Below, piece by piece: positions 11,391 through 22,454 of a stretch of DNA of 64,000 nucleotides (positions within the stretch are counted from its first letter, which is position 1; each line of letters begins with the position of its first letter). The notes beneath the pieces are model-generated. The model had not been told where the DNA came from. It ran no database searches and saw only the letters and a program-made list of their open reading frames with translations. Made by a program: the position numbers and the translations under genes. The stretch is from Dryas octopetala (Eukaryota; Streptophyta; Magnoliopsida; Rosales; Rosaceae): positions 250,501 to 314,500 of the forward strand of contig OY992833.1 in NCBI GenBank assembly GCA_963921425.1, in the 5' to 3' direction.

Positions 11391-11967
11391 TTATACAACT
11401 CATCAATTTTTCTCAATTCACAATTCTCATATTAACTTCAACCACATTTTTGTTTTGTTTTTATATACTACAATGACATAAGAAAATAAAATTATGAGAG
11501 AAAATTCGTATATGTTATGAAAATAAAGAATAGAGAAAGAATGTGTTTCAAGAATTGAAGGTATGTTTTCCCTTCTCATAGATGCTTTATTTATAAGCTT
11601 CAAGGATGACTTAGGATAGGCTTCCAAGGTCTCCTATTTTATGTCAAATATAACTCTTTTTTATTATCCATACAATATAACTCTAGATAAAAACATGAGA
11701 TAAATGATAATACTAATGTGAACAGCCACATAAATTCAGAATATCTACAACAGTCTTCCTTGGATGTTTACTAATCAATGTCAGTTGCCTTATTAAAATC
11801 TTACTTGGAAAACCTAGTGGGAACAACCTAAGCAAAGGAAAAAGAGTAGACCCTTCTTCATGGTTATTGATATAGTGTTAGACGTGCTCAATATTGCCTA
11901 GTTAAAACCTTGCCAGGAAAAACCAAGTAGAACGAAAACTTAGTTGAAATAAAAAGAGTACAATGCG

Positions 11968-12335
11968 TGAGTTAATTACACTTACACCCCTTGAGGTTTA
12001 TCGTTTTTTTACATATACCCCCTGGGGTTTCAATAATTACACATACACCCCCTGAGGTTCAAAACTGTTACATATAACCCCCTATATGAGTTGAAAAATG
12101 ATGAGAAATTATGCAAAAAAACATGCTAAGGCGTGAAATGGCCTAATAAAATTACTCAAGATGTAAGGTCCAACCTCAATACAAATATTTTCTTTTTTGT
12201 TTATTTATTTTTTTCTCTTGTAGGGGGTTATATGCAATAGTTTTGAAACCTCAGGAGGTGTATGTGTAATTTTTGAAACCCCAGGAGTATATGTGAAAAG
12301 ACGATAAACTTCAGGGGTGTAAGTGTAATTAACTC
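11968..12335. mobile_element. Mutator-like MITE, 368 bp with ~115-bp TIRs
   Basis: The left arm (GAGTTAATTACACTTACACC...) and right arm (...GTAAGTGTAATTAACTC) are near-perfect inverted repeats of more than 100 bp around a short AT-rich loop. A perfect 9-bp target duplication TACAATGCG flanks it (11959-11967 and 12336-12344), diagnostic for Mutator-like transposition. There is no coding capacity. Related arms occur at 3140-3430, 7240-7500, 11245-11390 and 25045-25135. Confidence 0.88.
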
Positions 12336-12552
12336 TACAATGCGCATATGTCCAATGTGGAACATTGTTGGATGTTCCTCTGATAATAGCACACTCTAAC
12401 TTTAATAGTTTCTTGATTATATGCCATCATATGTTGAGTAGACTTTGGCAAAACACGCTTGAATGAAAATTGCTTCAAGATCATTAGTTGAAGATATTTG
12501 CTTGTTGTCATCCATTTGTCTTCCAAGAAGAATCTAGCCTATATTTCATAAA

Positions 12553-13460
<908 letters not shown>

Positions 13461-13956
13461 ATTTCATAAAACATTTCATTTCATTTCATGAAACAGTTAG
13501 AAACAATTCTTAAAAAATAATTCCCTATGTTCTCAAAGTAACAACAATATAAAGGACATATATATTTAAGAAGATAAGAGCAGTGAAAAACTACATGGCA
13601 TAGCCAATCATTCATGTTGGTCCCCATATAATTCGAGAACAATTTCATAGGCTTTTCAAACTTATTCAATAATTTTAGTATGTTGCAACGACATTGAATT
13701 CGAGTTTATTTATTGAAGTACTCACTAAGGCAATTTAGACCATATTTATGGTAGTAAGTCGAGTGCATACTTTGATGTTTCATGATATTTGAATCTTTCA
13801 AGGTTTCTCTTTAAACAATTCGTTTTGGCACATAGTATATTGCTTGAGAATATGTTTAAAGTATAGTATGTAAACCCACTTATGCAGTAAACATGTTTGT
13901 GGCTACATCTATAACAAGAGAATATCTAAATCTCATATCTCATACTTGTTCCATAT

Positions 13957-14922
13957 TGTTACCCTAAAAAATTACGGCAGAGATTGCTGAGATTTCGAAT
14001 AAGAACACTGGAAGTCCTTTAAATGTTTATGCGAGCGTGCCATTGCTTTTTGGCCGAGAGACCGTTTGGCAGAATGTTGTAATGCTTGAAATTTAATAAA
14101 TTGATGTATTGCGCCGAAATCCTAACTCCTAGTCAAACAATTGCTTGGCGAGAAAGGAACAAGAAACTCGCCTAGGTTCTTAGCACCTTGATCCTCAAGG
14201 ACTTTAGTTATTGGTTTCAATGACTGATGCTCGAATTTGTAAGTGCATAAAATTGTGGCTTGTGTAAAGGGATTAATTGCAAAATAATGGATCTTGATGA
14301 AGAAAGTATGAATGATTTGATTTGATTATCTCTAAATTGCATAATAATACGGGTTCATATGACAAATATCATAGAGAAAAATAACAACGGAAGGAAAATA
14401 ACAACAAAGAAATCAATACTAAGAGAAGATCTTAGCAGAGCCAAAAACAAAAAACTAGGTCTTGAGAAACAAAGAAACTAAAGAATTGAAATCTATGAAA
14501 AATCGGGAACTTGAGATGTTGAAAAGCTTGTGCTTGATTTTTGTGAGATGTGTTGAGAAAGATTTCTTCTTGTAAAGACTTGTTTATATAGTGATCAACC
14601 CCTAGGGTTTAACAAACCCTTTCCTTGTTGATTTCGAACTCTCATTCCTTCTTAATCTTCCCTTTCTTTGCACCCAAGGCATTTAATTCTTGCCTTATCT
14701 GATTTAGGACTCTTATCTCACCAAGGACTCTCGGCAAAAAGGAAACCTTTCTTCAGCATGAATCTCGGTGGCATGGGCCCTCACTTTTGAAAATCGCCAT
14801 GGGCCTGGGCTTTGACTTCGAGTAGGCTTGCTTACATAAAGACACGGACTCAATTGGGCTTCACTAACAGTATCATGGGCTTGGCCATGATCTCGGCCCA
14901 AAACCAAAACAGGGGGTAAACA
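13957..14922 (+). mobile_element. solo LTR, family A copy 2
   Basis: It starts TGTTACCCTAAAAAATTACGG and ends GGGGGTAAACA. The target duplication is CATAT (13952-13956) and CATAC (14923-14927), 4 of 5 matching. It is homologous to 2227-3105, sharing TTTATGCGAGCGTGCCA-like, GGCCGAGAG and CCTTGATCCTCAAGGACTTTAG blocks, and has a TATA-like TTTATATAG near 14582. The orientation matches copy 1. Confidence 0.85.
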
Positions 14923-15889
14923 CATACTTAGCGATTTAGTTTCGCTTTATTACAAACACCCATTTGTAACCTTTGAGGTTCAAAGTCTTTGCTTTTGTTT
15001 TGGGGTTTAAAATATAGGCTCAATTTCTCCACGTTTTCATTAGTATTTAGTTCTAATATAATTGCTTGTTTCTAGCTTTGACCAATAATGAATTTCTCGA
15101 CATCAATAATAAAATGTGGTATGATATCATCATAGTCCTTGATGAGTTTAGTAGCTACAATAAATCAAAATACGTACATAATTGATGATCATTAATTTGT
15201 GATCCCACAATTCTCTTGTGCATGCATAAATATTTCATTGTTGTCGGGTACCCTAGCCTCTACAAGGGCTATCATCTCTTTTGGAAGAACATTGAAGAGA
15301 ATGTGGATCATTATCTTTGATTGGGCTTGTATGGACTTTGCCATATAGTGTTTGCTTTTGGCGACCAAAACTTTTGAGCCTATAGATTTGTCACGCTGTA
15401 GGCATGTAACGAATAAATAATTTTTTGCCACATTAGATTGTCAAATTGGTCATCAATTATTCTAGGCGTGTTAGCCGATGGATTAGACAATGGTGGATAT
15501 ATTCCATGATATTTCACATTGTTCCTTTATAACGGTATTTTCTCTCCATAACGGCGGAAAATTAGTCTCATCTATAATTCACAATATGCATGGTAAAATA
15601 TCACTCATCAGAGGATCTAAGACATCATCTAAGGAAAATATATAAGCAGACATTGTAATTTTCAACACAACAAGATGACATAATATAAAGTAAATGTAGA
15701 GTAATTAAAGGAAACGACCATATAATATAAAATAAAATGCATAAGTAATATTGATTTAATTTAATAAAATAGTCTTAACAATATTTGAACTAAAACATGA
15801 CATAAGATTAAAAGAAATTACAAATCTAATTGAGAGAAGCTCATCACTTATTAAAAGCAATTGTTTCCAAACATAATCTACAATATTTT
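14923..15889. other. repeat-rich DNA downstream of the gag remnant
   Basis: No host gene is supported. A minus-strand frame at 15192-15431 has an unassigned sequence. It lies on the 3' side of the gag remnant and may belong to the same decayed element. Confidence 0.35.
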
Positions 15890-18399
15890 TCAAATATCAG
15901 GAGAAGTTGTGTCAACTGAGTCAGGTTTCTCAAAATAATTTGTCTCAACAATGATCTCTTCTTCCTTCAAAGATGCTTGGTATAGATCCACTAAATGTCT
16001 AGGTGTGTGACAAGCATGTGCCCAATGCCCACTCGCACCGCATTTATAACAAATATTTTCCTTCATTTTTGGGAGGTTCTTCCAATATATCTTTTCCTTT
16101 GTCTTGTTTGGATTCTCCCACTTTTGGTGGTGCTATGAGTTTTGGGAGTTTCTTGGACCCAAAAACTTATTAAAACCACCCCAATGTTGATTATTATCAT
16201 AATCACACCCAGACCCACTTCCTCGTCCTTGTATATGACTAAAACCGCGATCATAATCATGGTATGTAGTTACATTTGCTTCGGACAATGGTGCAGATCC
16301 AGTTGGGTGAGATTCATGATTCATCATTAAAAGCTCATTAATTTGTTCAGCCACCAAAAGGCACAAAATCAATTCAGAATATTTTTTAAACTTGCGCTCT
16401 TGATACTGTTGTTGTAGGCGCACATTGGAGGCATGAAAAGTTGAAAAAGTTTTTTCAAGGAAATCATCTTCAGTATTTTTAACTCCACATAATTTCAATA
16501 AAGAGACAATCTTAAACAATACTGAGTTGTATTCACTGATTGTCTTGAAATCTTGTAATCGCAGGTGCACCCAAAGCTCATAAAGATCTTCCACTATGAG
16601 ATATTTAAACTTTAGTCCTTCATCAAGATGGTGGTGCAAATTAGGGCTGGGTCGATTTGACCGAAAAATCGAGATCGAACCCGAAACCGTCCCAACCGAT
16701 CTCGAGAATAACCGTACCAGAGAAGAACCGTACCGGAATATTGGTTTGCCAACCAAACTAGCATGTTCGATTCTGGTTCCGGTTCTCAGATCCTAGAACC
16801 GTCGGTTTACCGAACCGGACCGAGTATATATAACATTTAATTTAAAATAATATAATTTTATGCATTTCTAATTTTCTATACCCTAAAATACCTTTCTATA
16901 ATACATTTATATACATTTTTATAATTTATAAAACATATATAAATTTATAAACCCTAAACCCTTTCTATACCCTAAACCCTATGATTAATAATTTATATGT
17001 CTTTTAATTTATATAATATAATTAACATAATTATTTCAATTGAACCATAAATATATCATATATGACTATATACTATATAACTATATACTAAATTCTAAAC
17101 CCTATATTCTATATCCCATACCCTAAACCCTATTGTGTGTTTTAAAAATTTTAAATCATATACCTTATATCCTATACCCTAAGAGTATAATTCATACTTT
17201 CATAGTTGGTATATAATTATATAACTATAAAAATGTTTAGGATATGGTATAATATGGTATAATATTAGAATATGGTATATCACTATATGTTATACCCTAT
17301 ATACCCTAAGGTTTAGGATGTGGTATAATATTAGGGTTTAGGGTATTTTTAATTAGTTTTTATATAGAAATGTATTATATAAATTAAAAAACTTATAATT
17401 TATAAATTACATGTTTTATATAAATTATAGAAATGTATTATATAAAAAGATATTTTAGGGTATAGAAATGTATTATATATATAAATGTATTTAAAGTAAA
17501 AACTCTAAACCCAAACCCCAAATCCCATATCCCAAAACACCAAACCCCCAAAATCAGAAATTAATTCTCATTCTCTCTCAAAGGCTTAAAAAAAAAAATC
17601 CTAATTTCTCTCTCATCTCCCTCGATGCTCTCTTTACTCACGCCGAGCATTGACTGGCGAAATTGCCGTCATTCGGCCTTAGGTGGCAACGAGACCACCC
17701 TAGAAAATCTTCCCCTTGTTTCCTCTCTCTCCCCTTATCCTCAGATCACCCAAAGATTCCGAAAACCCAAAACCCAGTCAAGGCCGGTCGTCTTCTCCGA
17801 CGAACTCTGCGATTTCGGCGTCGTCGTGACTCGTGGTTGGTACCCAGAGCCTCATCTCGTCGGCTTGAGTCTTTCGATGTGTTTGGGTTGTTCGTCTGAC
17901 CACCGTAAGTGGCAGATCGAAGGCTTAAAAGGTCGATTTCTCTGCTAGTTTTCCGGCTAACCTGGTATGTTCTTGATCCTCTTATCAGACCACCGCTCAA
18001 CCCACCACCATGTCGGTCAATGCCCATTCCGAGCCGAGCTGACCGAGAATGCCGATCCAACCAAGTGCCGGTTTACCGACATTTCGGTACCAGTCTAGGT
18101 AACCAAAATGGCCAACCAAAGGGAGTTCGGTCGGTACACGGTTTGAGGTTTTCAGTTTGGTAACCGTACCGAACCCACCCCTAGTGCAAATATATCATAG
18201 CTTTTGCTGTGTCTTGTAGAGACGTTTCATTCCCTTCTTGGATTATTTCTCCTATGCCCTTAGAATTCAAGTGGATTTTGGCATCAAGGATCCACGATAA
18301 GTAGTTATTGCCAGTGATATCAAGGACAACGAACTCAAGTTTGTGAGGTTTGACTTCTCTCTGGACACTACATGAAAAGAAGTAATCTATCATATCCAT
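15890..18399 (-). pseudogene. copia-type gag remnant, split by a hAT insertion
   Basis: The N-terminal part lies at about 18184-18399 (VVLDITGNNYLSWILDAKIH, then IGEIIQEGNE), the usual start of plant copia-like gag. After the 1.54-kb hAT it resumes at 16633 with HHLDEGLKFKYLIVEDLYELW, HLRLQDFKTISEYNSVLFKI, LEKTFSTFHASNVRLQQQY and LLVAEQINELLMMNHES, and runs to a stop at 15890. A zinc knuckle CYKCGASGHWAHAC (CX2CX4HX4C) lies near 16010-16050. Lesions are the hAT insertion, an in-frame TAG near 16133, and about 20 residues missing between DLYELW and HLRLQDF compared with the family as I remember it. Frames past the stop remain open to HLVDLYQASLKEEE. No pol genes or clear LTRs were found. Confidence 0.75.
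16642..18183. mobile_element. hAT-like non-autonomous element inserted in the gag remnant
   Basis: The termini are TAGGGCTGGG and CCCACCCCTA (9 of 10 inverted matches). The 8-bp target duplication GTGCAAAT (16634-16641 and 18184-18191) is perfect, and gag coding sequence resumes on both sides. Subterminal DNA is rich in ACCGAACCGG-type motifs. Long AT-rich stretches with CCCTAAACCC-like words (16920-17340) and a GC-rich block (about 17620-18000) fill the interior. No transposase frame is evident. Confidence 0.85.
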
Positions 18400-19234
18400 G
18401 ATAATAAATGACGTGAAAATATTAGTTCAAAATATGGGATCCAATAATCTTTTACTTTCATATTTTATTTATGCAAGCTTTTGGCTTCGGGATATGTGTA
18501 AGAATGTGGAGTGTTGTCCCACATTAGAAAAATATAACCTTGCATAATGACTTATAAAAGTCTTGACTTACTCCTCCTATTGCCAATTAATTTTAGAATG
18601 AATACCTAAATTTCTTCAATATGTAAGTCCATGAAAATACTTAATTAGTCATAATAGCAAAAGGGATCAAGGGACTATAGGTCCAGATTTAATGAGGAAC
18701 TTATAACCCTCATATAATTTAGGATTGAGGAACTTTTGTCCCTCAATCAATTTCATGGGGATCAAGGAACTAAAGGTTCTGATAATTGATAATATTCATC
18801 ACATAAATACACAAATTAAAATCATAAAATAAAGAATAAAAATAACAAATATTAATTGAATAGTAATAAGAGAATGACCAAGCAAGTGTACAATAAGAAT
18901 CAAATTATACGACATATGTAAAGTTAGAGTTGTGAGTTATATATATAAACAAGTATATAACAATATATGCATACATGCATTATAATTGACTTCGAGACAA
19001 TATGAATCGAGCTTTAAAGTTGTATCATAATAAATGTCTAATAATAATTAAGCCATGATATAAACTAATTTACAAACATCAACAATTATTTATATATAAA
19101 ATGCACAATAATATGAGGGGCAGTGAATTTAATATAATATATAAGAACAATTAAAGGAAGTGTGCTTGATCATTATAAATTTTTTTCATGTATTCCTAAT
19201 AATATAAACAATTGTTTGTCGATAAATTCACATA
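18400..19234. other. AT-rich repeat DNA, possible LTR fragment
   Basis: Around 18495-18600 the order TGTGTAAGAATG, TTGTCCCACATTAG and CTTATAAAAGTC resembles a plant LTR promoter region, but I could not define both ends. The rest is AT-rich with no gene. Confidence 0.3.
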
Positions 19235-21345
19235 GATTCAATGGCCAATCACAAATCAACACATGGCATGCCATGTCTCACTTTTGCTCTAACTTTTCAT
19301 CGGTCAACTTGATCAGACCCAGCCATCTATGTCATCATGTCAGCTCAGCAATGCCAACAACATGCACATCTCAGATCAGCTCTTACCTCTAGGTTACCAT
19401 GTGTGATCTGAACCTACATTGGGATCCACTAAGAATTCGAGAGATCATCTTTTTCGGACACCATCAGTTCGGCTCGAATTTGGGGATCATCTTTCTCCAG
19501 TCACAGCTGGTTTACACTTGAAAGAATCTCTACACCAATCACCTGATCAATTTAACCCGGCACATCCACGTCTGATCCGATCATTTGTGGGTATCACATC
19601 GACATATAAGGAGGCATATGTGTTCGAATAGGCTCGGCTTCCCACTGCCATTCTAGAAGATCAAGTTGAGACGAACCGTCATACTCAAGTGCACTTGACA
19701 TGATTTTCTGACAGACTTGACAACTCAGCTCACAGCTCAACCATCAAACATCCTATTAGAACTTGAAACATCACTTTAGTCTTCAGCTCGGCTAGACGAT
19801 GATCATTACACACTTGAGACATTTACAAAGTCATATGTCTGGCTCGGCTCAGAATTTCTAGTCCACCGCCTCAGAGATCCTACGTGGCACCTTGACCAGT
19901 CAACAATTGATCTGGTCAGCCACCCCAGTCACCTTATCACTTCAGCTCAGCCTCCGAACCAATCATGATCGAACTGGCTTGGATGCTCTTGCCACCACCG
20001 GATCACCTCGATCATTTAGTTCGGCTCGACCCTCGAACTATCATGATCGGATTGGCTTGGACGCTTTTACCACCACCGAATCACCTTAACCATTTGTTTC
20101 GGCTTGGCCCAGCCCAATGATCGATCATGATCCAACTTGCTGGGACAATTTTGCCACCACCGGATCACCTCGACCATTGGTTTCGATCGGCCCAACCCAA
20201 TGACCGATCATGATCAGACTTGCTTTGACAATCTTACCACCACTGGATCACCTCGACCATTTGGTTCGACTCGACCCGTCCCAATGACCAATCATGATCA
20301 TACTTGCTTTGACAATCTTGACACCACCGGATCACCTTGACTATTAGTTCGGCTCGGCCCGGCCCAATGATCGATCATGATCGGACTTTCTTTGACAATA
20401 TTGACACCACTGGATCACCTCGACCATTGGTTCGGCTCGGCCCGGCCCAATGACCGATCATGATCAGACTTGCTTTGACAATCTTGCAACCACCAGATCA
20501 CCTCGATCATTGGGCTCGGCTCGGTCCAATGCCCTACTTTCCAATCTGGCACATTTGACTGCCTCATACATGAGAGATTCACGAATGACATGTGTTCGGC
20601 TTGGCCTAGGGACTGCCCCCCGCTAATCCGAACTGATCAACACTGTTTCTCTACTTTTGGAGAAATCCATGATGAAGTGGACACCCAGTTTGGATCGACC
20701 ATACATTCCACCGCTCTTGGGGAAGCTTCCGAGAATATCTTCAATCATACTCAAGTGTCTATACTCTGACACCCTATGGATTCTGACACATTAACTCCAT
20801 ATGGGATAGCTAGGGTAAGGCTTAACTCCTAAAGTCTCCTTTTGCATTCAATGCAAAGATGCTGGGCAGCTGTGCATAGCACTATTCAGAGTTTAGGATG
20901 TGGCCTCTTCTCCATTGTTCATCTTCAATCAAGTAAATATCATATTTATCTCTTCTTTGTCTATAAATACACACATATAGCCACAAAAAAGGGGTTCACA
21001 AATTGTTCACAAAATCCTCACAAATACACACACAACCAGTTGAGAATAAGCCAGAATATCTTACATTGTTCTTCATATTCTCCCAATTTCTTGCTTTGTT
21101 CTTGCTTGTTCTTCCTCAAACACCATCAAATACATTTCACGGACTTCATCATTGAAGCGTATTTGGCTGGTACCACACCGGTCTATCTCTTTTGATTTCG
21201 TGTTTGCAGGAAGATCTCATCAGCTTCAACCAACAATCCAATAAATCTTGATCATCACAAGTCATCATCCTAGTCATCATCCTAATCATCATCCAGCAAG
21301 GCTTCTAATTAGCCAGATCATTCATCCTAAGTTGTTGCATCTCTC
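19235..21345 (+). repeat. LTR-like repetitive DNA with TATA site and tandem array
   Basis: The start matches 1-330 in inverted orientation. The middle holds a tandem array. At 20960-20970 there is a TATA-type CTATAAATACAC followed by leader-like pyrimidine-rich DNA and a GCAGGAAGATCTCATC-type stretch near 21207. This resembles the U3 to R-U5 layout of a large plant LTR. No PBS, polypurine tract or coding domain was found, so the class remains open. No host gene is supported. Confidence 0.4.
19950..20540. repeat. tandem array of ~83-bp repeats, about 7 copies
   Basis: The landmark TCATGATC recurs at 19963, 20041, 20125, 20208, 20292, 20375 and 20458, giving periods of 78, 84, 83, 84, 83 and 83 bp. 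Each unit contains TTGACAATCTTG-like, ACCACCGGATCACCTCGACC and TCGGCTCGGCC blocks. The motif TGATCGATCATGATC within units is nearly palindromic. Open frames through the array reflect the repeat. Confidence 0.85.
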
Positions 21346-22454
21346 TTACGAATTTTTGCATCAACAACAATAAAAGTGAATGAACACCAAGGTCTCCAAA
21401 GGTTGCTAAAGTATTCTTAGTGCCCCATAGGTGCTTGGTGCTGGGATAGTGGAGAGCCTAACATCATGTCTTACCCCTAAAGAGCATTTTGAGCCTTTTC
21501 TCACAAACTAGCTAGGAGGAAACATCATTCTGCACAATGAGTCATAATGACCCATAAATAATTCATTTGAACTCCAATTGACAAACCATCAGTTGCGTTG
21601 GACTTATTTTGACCTCTTGAATTTACTAATATTTTTAGATTTTCCAAATTCCAACCAGAAGACCTCGAAACTGCCAAATAATTGAATGACTCTTGCTTGC
21701 GCACAACCCGGCCACTCTTTCACCAAACGGACACCAAACTCTCGCCATTCAAACCCCTCATCCTTCATATTTATATCACATAAGCACAGATTCAAGTGTA
21801 GATCGTGATACTTAAATATTTAATTTCTTCTCATATAAATAGGTCACTTCCCCTTCTCCAAAGGTAATCAATTTCTCTGCAAACTGAAACTCTCCAACTT
21901 TGGTATGGGAGAGCTGTTGGAAGAAAATATACGAGTAAAACAAGTCTCTAAAAATTTACATAATTGATAAGTCCATATGAAACCAAACTTTCCTAGACAA
22001 AAATCTGAAGTGTTAAAGAAAGTCAGTCTTTGTTTATGTTGGCTATTAGTAGGATTTCCTCTTTACTTGGGGGTAATTTTGATTTGTTTTTTGTTACCGA
22101 GGTAATTTTGATTGTTTAGCATCATTGAGTTTCTCTCTTTTAAACTTTTTTTTTTTTTTTTCTGCTATTCACACCTTCTATTCACTTAACCAGAGAAAAC
22201 AGAAAGAAAAAAAAAAAAAAAAGCAGATTTAGAGATTGAAATATAGGTTTCGACCAAAAAATAGTCATAATAAGTATATTCAGTAAACTTCCAAAACAGA
22301 AATACATACAACAGTAACCATTCCAAGGCCAAAAATTAGAAGAACAAGGCCGAGTTCCAAATAAAACACAAATTGGTCCAAATTTGAGGCTGTTGCTTTG
22401 CAAATTTGGATTGCAGTAGTATCATTCTTCAGGAACTGTAAGTGGTCAATGCAT
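21346..22454. other. intergenic DNA 3' of the ROS3-like gene
   Basis: AT-rich sequence with T and A homopolymers near 22147 and 22208. It probably includes the 3' UTR of the minus-strand ROS3-like gene directly below 22455. No other feature is recognised. Confidence 0.5.

Noticed and set aside
16920-17160. Interstitial telomere-like repeats (CCCTAAA words)
   Set aside because: CCCTAAACCC-like words recur but irregularly, separated by AT-rich DNA inside the hAT element. There is no tandem seven-base array.
17625-18163. Overlapping open frames on both strands at 17.6-18.2 kb
   Set aside because: They sit inside the hAT element 16642-18183. No conserved motif, splice context or transposase signature was seen.
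19892-20340. Open frames rich in Asp/Thr/Gly/Ser-Pro
   Set aside because: They follow the ~83-bp tandem array; similarity between the frames is repeat periodicity.
19950-20540. CRISPR-like or satellite array
   Set aside because: Units are direct tandem copies with no unique spacers, inside LTR-like plant DNA. The short local extent argues against a chromosome-scale satellite, though this was not tested.
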